Below, one piece after another: positions 51,746 through 63,209 of a stretch of DNA of 64,000 nt. The notes below the pieces were generated by a model that saw nothing but the letters and a program-made list of their open reading frames with translations, did not search any database and was not told where the DNA came from. This stretch comes from Nematostella vectensis. Lineage: Eukaryota > Cnidaria > Anthozoa > Actiniaria > Edwardsiidae. How positions within the stretch are numbered: position 1 is the first letter of the stretch; each line of letters opens with the position of its first letter. The translations under genes were made by a program, and so were the position numbers. The stretch spans positions 12,595,203-12,659,202 of the forward strand of contig NC_064037.1 of the NCBI RefSeq assembly GCF_932526225.1, written 5' to 3'.

Positions 51746-51819
51746 CGTCCCTGGATGGGCTTGAACCACCGACCTTTTGGTTAAGAGCCGAACGCTCTAA
51801 CCGATTGCAACACAGAGAC
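51746..51819 (-). pseudogene. Altered anticodon CTT (Lys), 8748-bp copy of 42998
   Basis: Same body, D-stem change and CUU anticodon as 42998. Confidence 0.6.
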
Positions 51820-52408
51820 TTGGATGTACACTAAATTAAATTCGTGGCATTAAATGGTTTCTGTCATTACTTTTGAAGCAGTTTTTTATCATGCCAAAAA
51901 AATACCCTTTAGTACCTGGGTGGGCTTGAACCACCAACGTTTCGGTTAACAGTCGAATGCGCTAACCAATTGCGCCACAGAAACTTGGATTTACACTAAA
52001 TTAAATTCGTGGTATTACATGGGTTCTATCATTACATTTGAAGCATTTTATATCATGCCAAAAAAATATCCTTTCGTCCCTGGGTGGGCTTGAACCACCG
52101 ACCTTTTGGTTAACAGCCGAACGCGCTAACCGATTGCAACACAGAGACTTGGATGTACACTAAATTAAATTCGTGGCATTAAATAGTTTCTGTCAATACT
52201 TTTGAAGCAGTTTTTTATCATGCCATAAAAAATACCTTTTCGTCCCTTCGTGGGCTTGAACCACCAACCTTTTGGTTAACGCGCTAACCGTTTGCGCCAG
52301 AGAAACTTGGATTGACATTCAATTAAATTCGTGGTATTACATGGTTTCTATCATTACTTTTGAAGCAGTTTTTTATCATGCCAAAAAAACATCCTTTCGT
52401 CCCTAAGG

Positions 52409-52441
<33 letters not shown>

Positions 52442-52595
52442 AAACGCGCTAACCGATTGCGCCACAGAGACTTGGATGTACACTAAATTAAATTCGTGGC
52501 ATTACATGGATTCTGTCATTACGTTTTAAGCAGATTTTTATCATGCCAAAAAAAATATCCTTTCGTCCCTTCGTGGGCTTGAACCACCAACCTTC

Positions 52596-52630
<35 letters not shown>

Positions 52631-52685
52631 GAGAAACTTGGATTGGCAGTTTTTTATCATGCCAAAAAAACATACTTTCGTCCCT

Positions 52686-52741
<56 letters not shown>

Positions 52742-53042
52742 CCCAAAGAGACTTGGATGTAAACTAAATTAAATTCGTGGCATTACATGGTTTCTGTCAT
52801 TACTTTTTAAGCAGTTTTTTATCATGCCAAAAAAATACCCTTACGTCCCTTCGTGGGCTTGAACCACCAACCTTCCGGTTAACAGGCGAACGCGCTAACC
52901 GATTGCGCCAGAGAAACTTGGATTGACATTCAATTAAATTCGTGGCATTAAATGGTTTCTGTCATTACTTTTGAAGCAGTTTTTTATCATGCCAAAAAAA
53001 TATCCTTTCGTCCCTGGGTGGGCTTGAACCACCAACGTTTCT

Positions 53043-53076
<34 letters not shown>

Positions 53077-53337
53077 AGAAACTTGGATTGACACTAAATT
53101 AAATTCGTGGTATTACATGGTTTCTATCATTACATTTGAAGCATTTTATATCATGCCAAAAAAATATCCTTTCGTCCCTGGGTGGGCTTGAACCACCGAC
53201 CTTTTGGTTAACAGCCGAACGCGCTAACCGATTGCAACACAGAGACTTGGATGTACACTAAATTACATTTGTGTCATTAAATGGTTTCTGTCATTACTTT
53301 TGAAGCATTTTTTTATCATGCCAAAAAAATATCCTTT

Positions 53338-53344
53338 CGTCCCT

Positions 53345-53405
<61 letters not shown>

Positions 53406-53411
53406 AGAGAC
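53338..53411 (-). tRNA. tRNA-Asn-GTT: tRNA-Asn(GTT), consensus copy
   Basis: Exact consensus; T7 terminator. The body matches 44972 but the 5' flank has switched to actttgatagac. Confidence 0.93.
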
Positions 53412-54162
53412 TTTGATAGACACTAAATTAAATTAGTGGTATTACATGGTTTCTGTTATTACATTTGAAGCAGTTTTATCATGCCAAAAAAATATCCTTT
53501 CGTCCCTGGATGGGCTTGAACCACCGACCTTTTGGTTAACAGCCGAACGCGCTAACCGATTGCAACACAGAGACTTGGATGTACACTGAATTAAATTCGT
53601 GGCATTAAATGGTTTCTGTCATTACTTTTGAAGCAGTTTTTTTTATCATGCCAAAGAAATACCCTTTCGCCCCTGGGTGGGCTTGAACCACCAACGTTTC
53701 TGTTAACAGCAGAACGCGCTAACCGATTGCGCCGCAGAAACTTGGATTGACACTAAATTAAATTCGTGGTATTACATGGTTTCTATCATTACATTTGAAG
53801 CATTTTATATCATGCCAAAAAAATATCCTTTCGTCCCTGGGTGGGCTTGAACCACCGACCTTTTGGTTAACAGCCGAACGCGCTAACCGATTGCAACACA
53901 GAGACTTGGATGTACACTAAATTACATTCGTGGCATTAAATGGTTTCTGTCATTACTTTTGAAGCAGTTTTTTATCATGCCAAAAAAATATCCTTTCGTC
54001 CCTGGGTGGGCTTGAGCCACCAACATTTCAGTTAACAGCCGAACGCGCTATACGATTGCGCCACAGAAACTTGGATTGACACTAAATTAAATTCGTGGTA
54101 TTACATGGTTTCTATCATTACTTTTGAAGCAGTTTTTTTATCATGCCAAAAAAACATCCTTT

Positions 54163-54169
54163 CGTCCCT

Positions 54170-54230
<61 letters not shown>

Positions 54231-54236
54231 AGAGAC
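54163..54236 (-). tRNA. tRNA-Asn-GTT: tRNA-Asn(GTT), consensus copy
   Basis: Exact consensus; T7 terminator. Confidence 0.93.
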
Positions 54237-54327
54237 TTGGATGTACACTAAATTACATTTGTGTCATTAAATGGTTTCTGTCATTACTTTTGAAGCATTT
54301 TTTTATCATGCCAAAAAAATATCATTT

Positions 54328-54334
54328 CGTCCCT

Positions 54335-54395
<61 letters not shown>

Positions 54396-54401
54396 AGAGA
54401 C
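54328..54401 (-). tRNA. tRNA-Asn-GTT: tRNA-Asn(GTT), consensus copy fused to an upstream half-gene
   Basis: Exact consensus body with T7 terminator. Its normal upstream spacer is missing: only AAA separates position 1 from a detached tRNA 5' half (54405-54434), so the AT-rich upstream box is lost and the 5' leader would be tRNA-like. Confidence 0.9.
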
Positions 54402-54404
54402 TTT

Positions 54405-54434
54405 GAACGCGCTAACAGATTGCGCCAGAGAAAC
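54405..54434 (-). pseudogene. Detached tRNA 5' half (30 nt)
   Basis: Positions 1-30 of a C7-type copy (acceptor GTTTCTC, D arm with T18, start of anticodon stem) ending abruptly at GTTC, 3 nt from the 54328 gene. It marks a deletion joint inside a tRNA body; its 3' half is missing. Confidence 0.8.
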
Positions 54435-54538
54435 TTGGATTGACATTCAATTAAATTCGTGGTATTACATGGTTTCTATCATTACTTTCGAAGGAGTTTT
54501 TTATCATGCCAAAAAAATATCCGGCCTTTCGTCCCTTC

Positions 54539-54580
<42 letters not shown>

Positions 54581-55030
54581 AAAACCGATTGCGCCACAGA
54601 AACTTGGATTGACACTAAATTAAATTCGTGGTATTACATGGGTTCTATCATTGCATTTGAAGCATTTTATATCATGCCAAAAAAATATCCTTTAGTCCCT
54701 GGATGGGCTTGAACCACCGACCTTTTGGTTAACAGCCGAACGCGCTAACCGATTGCAACACAGAGACTTGGATGTACACTAAATTAAATTCGTGGCATTA
54801 AATGGTTTCTGTCATTACTTTTGAAGCAGTTTTTTATCATGCCAAAAAAATACCCTTTAGTCCCTGGGTGGGCTTGAACCACCAACGTTTCGGTTAACAG
54901 TCGAACGCGCTAACCAATTGCGCCACAGAAACTTGGATTGACACTAAATTTAATTCGTGGTATTACATGGTTTCTATCATTACTTTTGAAGCAGTTTTTT
55001 ATCATTCCAAAAAAACATCCTTTCGTCCAT

Positions 55031-55091
<61 letters not shown>

Positions 55092-55189
55092 AGAGACTTG
55101 GATGTACACTAAATTAAATTCGTGGCATTACATGGTTTCTGTCATTACTTTTTAAGCAGTTTTTTTATCATGCCAAAAAAACATCCTTT

Positions 55190-55196
55190 CGTCCCT

Positions 55197-55257
<61 letters not shown>

Positions 55258-55263
55258 AGAGAC
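55190..55263 (-). tRNA. tRNA-Asn-GTT: tRNA-Asn(GTT), consensus copy
   Basis: Exact consensus; T7 terminator; the 5' flank has gtacaataaattaaa. Confidence 0.93.
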
Positions 55264-55378
55264 TTGGATGTACAATAAATTAAATTCGTGGCATTACATG
55301 GTTTCTGTCATTATTTTTTAAGCAGATTTTTATCATGCCAAAAAAGTACCCTTTCGTCCCTTCTTGGGCTTGAACCAT

Positions 55379-55421
<43 letters not shown>

Positions 55422-55556
55422 GAGAAACTTCGATTGACATTAAATTAAATTCGTTGTATTACATGGTTTCTATCATTACCTTTGAAGGAGTTTTCTATCA
55501 TGCCAAAAAAATTTCCGGCCTTTCGTCCCTTTCTGGGCTTGAACCACCAACCTTTA

Positions 55557-55591
<35 letters not shown>

Positions 55592-55689
55592 AGAAACTTG
55601 GATTGACACTAAATTAAATTCGTGGTATTACATGGGTTCTATCATTACTATTGAAGGAGATTTTTTGTCATGCCAAAAAAATATCCTTT

Positions 55690-55696
55690 CGTCCCT

Positions 55697-55757
<61 letters not shown>

Positions 55758-55763
55758 AGAGAC
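55690..55763 (-). tRNA. tRNA-Asn-GTT: tRNA-Asn(GTT), consensus copy
   Basis: Exact consensus; T7 terminator; spacer variant tacattctttctg further upstream. Confidence 0.93.
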
Positions 55764-56017
55764 TTTGATAGACACTAAATTAAATTAGTGGTATTACATT
55801 CTTTCTGTTATTACATTTGAAGCAGTTTTATCATGCCAAAAAAATATCCTTTCGTCCCTGGATGGGCTTGAACCACCGACCTTTTGGTTAACAGCCGAAC
55901 GCGCTAACCGATTGCAACACAGAGACTTGGATGTACACTAAATTAAATTCGTGGCATTAAATGGTTTCTGTCATTACTTTTGAAGCAGTTTTTTATCTTG
56001 CCAAAAACATACCCTTT

Positions 56018-56091
56018 AGTCCCTGGGTGGGCTTGAACCACCAACGTTTCGGTTGACAGTCGAACGCGCTAACCAATTGCGCCACAGAAAC
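56018..56091 (-). pseudogene. Altered anticodon GTC (Asp) on T73 body
   Basis: Loop CTGTCAA gives anticodon GUC (GAC/GAU). Discriminator is T and the stem has an A31-C39 mismatch. Its counterpart 46794 in block G copy 1 retains GUU. Confidence 0.65.
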
Positions 56092-56682
56092 TTGGATTTA
56101 CACTAAATTAAATTCGTGGTATTACATGGGTTCTATCATTACATTTGAAGCATTTTATATCATGCCAAAAAAATATCCTTTCGTCCCTGGGTGGGCTTGA
56201 ACCACCGACCTTTTGGTTAACAGCCGAAAGTGCTAACCGATTGCAACACAGAGACTTGGATGTACACTAAATTAAATTCGTGGCATTAAATGGTTTCTGT
56301 CATTACTTTTGAAGCAGTTTTTTATCATGCCAAAAAAATACCCTTTCGCCCCTGGGTGGGCTTGAACCACCAACGTTTCTGTTAACAGCAGAATGCGCTA
56401 ACCGATTGCGCCGCAGAAACTTGGATTGACACTAAATTAAATTCGTGGTATTACATGGTTTCTATCATTACATTTGAAGCATTTTATATCATGCCAAAAA
56501 AATATCCTTTCGTCCCTGGGTGGGCTTGAACCACCGACCTTTTGCTTAACAGCCGAACGCGCTAACCGATTGCAACACAGAGACTTGGATGTACACTAAA
56601 TTACATTCGTGGCATTAAATGGTTTCTGTCATTACTTTTGAAGCATTTTTTTATCATGCCAAAAAAATATCCTTTTGTCCCT

Positions 56683-56743
<61 letters not shown>

Positions 56744-56752
56744 AGAGACTTT

Positions 56753-56782
56753 GAACGCGCTAACAGATTGCGCCAGAGAAAC
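56753..56782 (-). pseudogene. Detached tRNA 5' half, 2348-bp copy
   Basis: Same half-gene and junction as 54405-54434, beside the A73 copy 56676. The joint therefore predates the 2348-bp tandem duplication. Confidence 0.8.
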
Positions 56783-56886
56783 TTGGATTGACATTCAATT
56801 AAATTCGTGGTATTACATGGTTTCTATCATTACTTTCGAAGGAGTTTTTTATCATGCCAAAAAAATATCCGGCCTTTCGTCCCTTC

Positions 56887-56928
<42 letters not shown>

Positions 56929-57378
56929 AAAACCGATTGCGCCACAGAAACTTGGATTGACACTAAATTAAATTCGTGGTATTACATGGGTTCTATCATT
57001 GCATTTGAAGCATTTTATATCATGCCAAAAAAATATCCTTTAGTCCCTGGATGGGCTTGAACCACCGACCTTTTGGTTAACAGCCGAACGCGCTAACCGA
57101 TTGCAACACAGAGACTTGGATGTACACTAAATTAAATTCGTGGCATTAAATGGTTTCTGTCATTACTTTTGAAGCAGTTTTTTATCATGCCAAAAAAATA
57201 CCCTTTAGTCCCTGGGTGGGCTTGAACCACCAACGTTTCGGTTAACAGTCGAACGCGCTAACCAATTGCGCCACAGAAACTTGGATTGACACTAAATTTA
57301 ATTCGTGGTATTACATGGTTTCTATCATTACTTTTGAAGCAGTTTTTTATCATTCCAAAAAAACATCCTTTCGTCCAT

Positions 57379-57439
<61 letters not shown>

Positions 57440-57537
57440 AGAGACTTGGATGTACACTAAATTAAATTCGTGGCATTACATGGTTTCTGTCATTACTTTT
57501 TAAGCAGTTTTTTTATCATGCCAAAAAAACATCCTTT

Positions 57538-57544
57538 CGTCCCT

Positions 57545-57605
<61 letters not shown>

Positions 57606-57611
57606 AGAGAC
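57538..57611 (-). tRNA. tRNA-Asn-GTT: tRNA-Asn(GTT), consensus copy
   Basis: Exact consensus; 2348-bp counterpart of 55190, sharing its flank variant; T7 terminator. Confidence 0.93.
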
Positions 57612-57726
57612 TTGGATGTACAATAAATTAAATTCGTGGCATTACATGGTTTCTGTCATTATTTTTTAAGCAGATTTTTATCATGCCAAAAAAATACCCT
57701 TTCGTCCCTTCTTGGGCTTGAACCAT

Positions 57727-57769
<43 letters not shown>

Positions 57770-57904
57770 GAGAAACTTCGATTGACATTAAATTAAATTC
57801 GTTGTATTACATGGTTTCTATCATTACCTTTGAAGGAGTTTTCTATCATGCCAAAAAAATTTCCGGCCTTTCGTCCCTTTCTGGGCTTGAACCACCAACC
57901 TTTA

Positions 57905-57939
<35 letters not shown>

Positions 57940-58037
57940 AGAAACTTGGATTGACACTAAATTAAATTCGTGGTATTACATGGGTTCTATCATTACTATT
58001 GAAGGAGATTTTTTGTCATGCCAAAAAAATATCCTTT

Positions 58038-58044
58038 CGTCCCT

Positions 58045-58105
<61 letters not shown>

Positions 58106-58111
58106 AGAGAC
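58038..58111 (-). tRNA. tRNA-Asn-GTT: tRNA-Asn(GTT), consensus copy
   Basis: Exact consensus; 2348-bp counterpart of 55690; T7 terminator. Confidence 0.93.
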
Positions 58112-58365
58112 TTTGATAGACACTAAATTAAATTAGTGGTATTACATTCTTTCTGTTATTACATTTGAAGCAGTTTTATCATGCCAAAAAAATATCCTTT
58201 CGTCCCTGGATGGGCTTGAACCACCGACCTTTTGGTTAACAGCCGAACGCGCTAACCGATTGCAACACAGAGACTTGGATGTACACTAAATTAAATTCGT
58301 GGCATTAAATGGTTTCTGTCATTACTTTTGAAGCAGTTTTTTATCTTGCCAAAAACATACCCTTT

Positions 58366-58439
58366 AGTCCCTGGGTGGGCTTGAACCACCAACGTTTCGG
58401 TTGACAGTCGAACGCGCTAACCAATTGCGCCACAGAAAC
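58366..58439 (-). pseudogene. Altered anticodon GTC (Asp), 2348-bp copy of 56018
   Basis: Identical anticodon and body to 56018, so the change arose before the 2348-bp duplication and after divergence from 46794. Confidence 0.65.
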
Positions 58440-59188
58440 TTGGATTTACACTAAATTAAATTCGTGGTATTACATGGGTTCTATCATTACATTTGAAGCA
58501 TTTTATATCATGCCAAAAAAATATCCTTTCGTCCCTGGGTGGGCTTGAACCACCGACCTTTTGGTTAACAGCCGAAAGTGCTAACCGATTGCAACACAGA
58601 GACTTGGATGTACACTAAATTAAATTCGTGGCATTAAATGGTTTCTGTCATTACTTTTGAAGCAGTTTTTTATCATGCCAAAAAAATACCCTTTCGCCCC
58701 TGGGTGGGCTTGAACCACCAACGTTTCTGTTAACAGCAGAATGCGCTAACCGATTGCGCCGCAGAAACTTGGATTGACACTAAATTAAATTCGTGGTATT
58801 ACATGGTTTCTATCATTACATTTGAAGCATTTTATATCATGCCAAAAAAATATCCTTTCGTCCCTGGGTGGGCTTGAACCACCGACCTTTTGCTTAACAG
58901 CCGAACGCGCTAACCGATTGCAACACAGAGACTTGGATGTACACTAAATTACATTCGTGGCATTAAATGGTTTCTGTCATTACTTTTGAAGCAGTTTTTT
59001 ATCATGCCAATAAAATATCCTTTCGTCCCTGGGTGGGCTTGAGCCACCAACCTTTCAGTTAACAGCCGAACGCGCTATACGATTGCGCCACAGAAACTTG
59101 GATTGACACTAAATAAAATTCGTGGTATTACATGGTTTCTATCATTACTTTTGAATCAGTTTTTTATCATGCCAAAAAAACATCCTTT

Positions 59189-59195
59189 CGTCCCT

Positions 59196-59256
<61 letters not shown>

Positions 59257-59262
59257 AGAGAC
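59189..59262 (-). tRNA. tRNA-Asn-GTT: tRNA-Asn(GTT), consensus copy
   Basis: Exact consensus; T7 terminator; the last exact consensus copy in the window. Confidence 0.93.
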
Positions 59263-59362
59263 TTGGATGTACACTAAATTAAATTCGTGGCATTACATGG
59301 TTTCTGTCATTACTTTTTAAGCAGATTTTTATCATGCCAAAAAAATACCCTTTCGTCCCTTC

Positions 59363-59397
<35 letters not shown>

Positions 59398-59555
59398 TAA
59401 CGCGCTAACCGATTGCGCCAGAGAAACTTGGATTGACATTAAATTAAATTCGTTGTATTACATGGTTTCTATCATTACCTTTGAAGGAGTTTTTTATCAT
59501 GCCAAAAAAATATCCGGCCTTTCGTCCCTTCGTGGGCTTGAACCACCAACCTTTA

Positions 59556-59590
<35 letters not shown>

Positions 59591-59689
59591 AGAAACTTGG
59601 ATTGACACTAAATTAAATTCGTGGTATTACATGGGTTCTATCATTACTATTGAAGGAGATTTTTTGTCATGCCAAAAAAAATATCCTTT

Positions 59690-59696
59690 CGTCCCT

Positions 59697-59729
<33 letters not shown>

Positions 59730-59755
59730 GCGCTAACCGATTGCGCCAGAGAAAC
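59690..59755 (-). pseudogene. 66-nt deletion copy on a different 3' half
   Basis: Carries the same 8-bp anticodon-arm deletion as the other 19 short copies, but with the consensus T arm and acceptor 3' strand instead of the A66/G65 version. Either a recombination within the tRNA body moved the deletion, or the same microhomology deletion arose twice. Confidence 0.8.
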
Positions 59756-60010
59756 TTGGATTGACATTCAATTAAATTCGTGGTATTACATGGTTTCTAC
59801 CATTACTTTTGAAGCAGTTTTTTATCATGCCAAAAAAAATATCCTTTCGTCCCTGGGTGGGCTTGAACCACCAACCTCTCGGTTAACAGCCGAACGCGCT
59901 AACCGGTTGCGCCACAGAGACTTTGATGGACACTAAATTAAATTAGTGGTATTACATGGTTTCTGTTATTACATTTGAAGCAGTTTTATCATGCCAAAAA
60001 AATATCCTTT

Positions 60011-60084
60011 CGTCCCTGGATGGGTTTGAACCACCGACCTTTTGGTTAAGAGCCGAACGCGCTAACCGATTGCAACACAGAGAC
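60011..60084 (-). pseudogene. Altered anticodon CTT (Lys) on A-box-damaged body
   Basis: CUU with T10/T11 and A41; the B-box side reads gggtttgaacc on +, giving T loop TTCAAAC. Confidence 0.6.
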
Positions 60085-60845
60085 TTGGATGTACACTAAA
60101 TTAAATTCGTGGCATTAAATGGTTTCTGTCATTACTTTTGAAGCAGTTTTTTATCATGCCAAAAAAATACCCTTTAGTCCCTGGGTGGGCTTGAACCACC
60201 AACGTTCCGGTTAACAGTCGAACGCTCTAACCAATTGCGCCACAGAAACTTGGATTTACACTAAATTAAATTCGTGGTATTACATGGGTTCTATCATTAC
60301 ATTTGAATCATTTTATATCATGCCAAAAAAATATCCTTTCGTCCCTGGGTGGGCTTGAACCACCGACCTTTTGGTTAACAGCCGAACGCGCTAACCGATT
60401 GCAACACAGAGACTTGGATGTACACTAAATTAAATTCGTGGCATTAAATGGTTTCTGTCAATACTTTTGAAGCCGTTTTTTATCATGCCAAAAAAATACC
60501 CTTTCGCCCCTGGGTGGGCTTGAACCACCAACGTTTCTGTTAACAGCAGAACGCGCTAACCGATTGCGCCACAGAAACTTGGATGTACACTAAATTAAAT
60601 TCGTGGCATTAAATGGTTTCTGTCAATACTTTTGAAGCAGTTTTTTATCATGCCAAAAAAATAACCCTTCGCCCCTGGGTGGGCTTGAAACACCAACGTT
60701 TCTGTTAACAGCAGAACGCGCTAACCGATTGCGCCACAGAAACTTGGATTGACACTAAATTAAATTCGTGGTATTACATGGGTTCTATCATTACTATTGA
60801 AGGAGATTTTTTGTCATGCCAAAAAAAATATCCTTTCGTCCCTTC

Positions 60846-60904
<59 letters not shown>

Positions 60905-61500
60905 AGAGACTTTGATAGACACTAAATTAAATTAGTGGTATTACATGGTTTCTGTTATTACATTTGAAGCAGTTTTATCATGCCAAAAAAATTTCCTTTC
61001 GTCCCTGGATGGGATTGAACCACCGACCTTTTGGTTAACAGCCGAACGCGCTAACCGATTGCAACACAGAGACTTGGATGTAAACTAAATTAAATTCGTG
61101 GCATTAAATGGTTTCTGTCATTACTTTTGAAGCAGTTTTTTATCATGCCAAAAAAATACCCTTTAGTCCCTGGGTGGGCTTGAACCACCAACGTTTCGGT
61201 TAACAGTCGAACGCGCTAACCGATTGCGCCGCAGAGACTTGGATTGACACTAAATTAAATTCGTGGTATTACATGGTTTCTATCATTACATTTGAAGCAT
61301 TTTATATCATGCCAAAAAAATATCCTTTCGTCCCTGGGTGGGCTTGAACCACCGACCTTTCAGTTAACAGCCGAACGCGCTATACGATTGCGCCAGAGAA
61401 ACTTGGATTGACACTAAATTAAATTCGTGGTATTACATGGTTTCTATCATTACTTTTGAAGCAGTTTTTTATCATGCCAAAAAAACATCCTTTCGTCCCT

Positions 61501-61551
<51 letters not shown>

Positions 61552-61656
61552 GTTGCGCCACAGAGACTTTGATAGACACTAAATTAAATTAGTGGTATTA
61601 CATGGTTTCTGTTATTACATTTGAAGCAGTTTTATCATGCCAAAAAAATATCCTTT

Positions 61657-61730
61657 CGTCCCTGGATGGGTTTGAACCACCGACCTTTTGGTTAAGAGCC
61701 GAACGCGCTAACCGATTGCAACACAGAGAC
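61657..61730 (-). pseudogene. Altered anticodon CTT (Lys), 1646-bp copy of 60011
   Basis: Same variant body as 60011, including the TTCAAAC T loop. Confidence 0.6.
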
Positions 61731-62337
61731 TTGGATGTACACTAAATTAAATTCGTGGCATTAAATGGTTTCTGTCATTACTTTTGAAGCAGTTTTTTAT
61801 CATGCCAAAAAAATACCCTTTAGTCCCTGGGTGGGCTTGAACCACCAACGTTTCGGTTAACAGTCGAACGCTCTAACCAATTGCGCCACAGAAACTTGGA
61901 TTTACACTAAATTAAATTCGTGGTATTACATGGGTTCTATCATTACATTTGAATCATTTTATATCATGCCAAAAAAATATCCTTTCGTCCCTGGGTGGGC
62001 TTGAACCACCGACCTTTTGGTTAACAGCCGAACGCGCTAACCGATTGCAACACAGAGACTTGGATGTACACTAAATTAAATTCGTGGCATTAAATGGTTT
62101 CTGTCAATACTTTTGAAGCCGTTTTTTATCATGCCAAAAAAATACCCTTTCGCCCCTGGGTGGGCTTGAACCACCAACGTTTCTGTTAACAGCAGAACGC
62201 GCTAACCGATTGCGCGACAGAAACTTGGATTGACACTAAATTAAATTCGTGGTATTACATGGGTTCTATCATTACTATTGAAGGAGATTTTTTGTCATGC
62301 CAAAAAAAATATCCTTTCGTCCCTGGGTGGGCTTGAT

Positions 62338-62385
<48 letters not shown>

Positions 62386-63150
62386 AGAGACTTTGATAGA
62401 CACTAAATTAAATTAGTGGTATTACATGGTTTCTGTTATTACATTTGAAGCAGTTTTATCATGCCAAAAAAATATCCTTTCGTCCCTGGATGGGCTTGAA
62501 CCACCGACCTTTTGGTTAACAGCCGAACGCGCTAACCGATTTCAACACAGAGACTTGGATGTACACTAAATTAAATTCGTGGCATTAAATGGTTTCTGTC
62601 ATTACTTTTGAAGCAGTTTTTTATCATGCCAAAAAATTACCCTTTAGTCCCTGGGTGGGCTTGAACCACCAACGTTTCGGTTAACAGTCGAACGCGCTAA
62701 CCAATTGCGCCACAGAAACTTGGATTTACACTAAATTAAATTCGTGGTATTACATGGGTTCTATCATTACATTTGAAGCATTTTATATCATGCCAAAAAA
62801 TATCCTTTCGTCCCTGGGTGGGCTTGAACCACCGACCTTTTGGTTAACAGCCGAACGCGCTAACCGATTGCAACACAGAGACTTGGATGTACACTAAATT
62901 AAATTCGTGGCATTAAATGGTTTCTGTCAATACTTTTGAAGCAGTTTTTTATCATGCCAAAAAAATAACCTTTCGCCCCTGGGTGGGCTTGAAACACCAA
63001 CGTTTCTGTTAACAGCAGAACGCGCTAACCGATTGCGCCACAGAAACTTGGATTGACACTAAATTAAATTCGTGGTATTACATGGGTTCTATCATTACTA
63101 TTGAAGGAGATTTTTTGTCATGCCAAAAAACAATATCCTTTCGTCCCTTC

Positions 63151-63209
<59 letters not shown>

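Larger units (their letters stand above)
48110..54529 (-). repeat. Array block H, mosaic of earlier blocks
   Basis: Starts: 48110h 48274a 48439x 48604r 48773x 48942x 49105a 49269v 49433a 49598x 49763C 49928r 50097T 50264x 50428a 50593v 50760C 50923a 51088t 51252a 51417r 51583C 51746K 51911t 52075a 52241s 52398x 52564r 52679g 52844r 53009h 53173a 53338C 53501a 53668v 53832a 53997x 54163C 54328C. The part 48439-49928 matches block E (37883-39372) at a shift of about 10556 bp; 51746-52398 matches block F. Start-to-start spacing drops to 115 bp between 52564 and 52679 through a spacer deletion, leaving 41 bp between genes. Confidence 0.85.
54530..56877 (-). repeat. Block G, copy 2 (2348-bp tandem duplicate)
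   Basis: Starts: 54530x 54694a 54859t 55024x 55190C 55355r 55524x 55690C 55853a 56018D 56182a 56347v 56511a 56676x. Nearly identical to copy 3 at a 2348-bp shift, including the GTC anticodon copy and the half-gene junction preceding each copy, so this duplication looks recent. Copy 56676 is consensus except for an A discriminator. Confidence 0.9.
56878..59188 (-). repeat. Block G, copy 3
   Basis: Starts: 56878x 57042a 57207t 57372x 57538C 57703r 57872x 58038C 58201a 58366D 58530a 58695v 58859a 59024x. It ends differently from copy 2: 59024 is the AATCGTATA D-loop type rather than a near-consensus gene followed by a half-gene. Confidence 0.9.

Noticed and set aside
54403-56960. Two identical 69-residue + strand frames (54403 and 56751)
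   Set aside because: They start in the half-tRNA junction and run across the next tRNA; identical because of the 2348-bp duplication.
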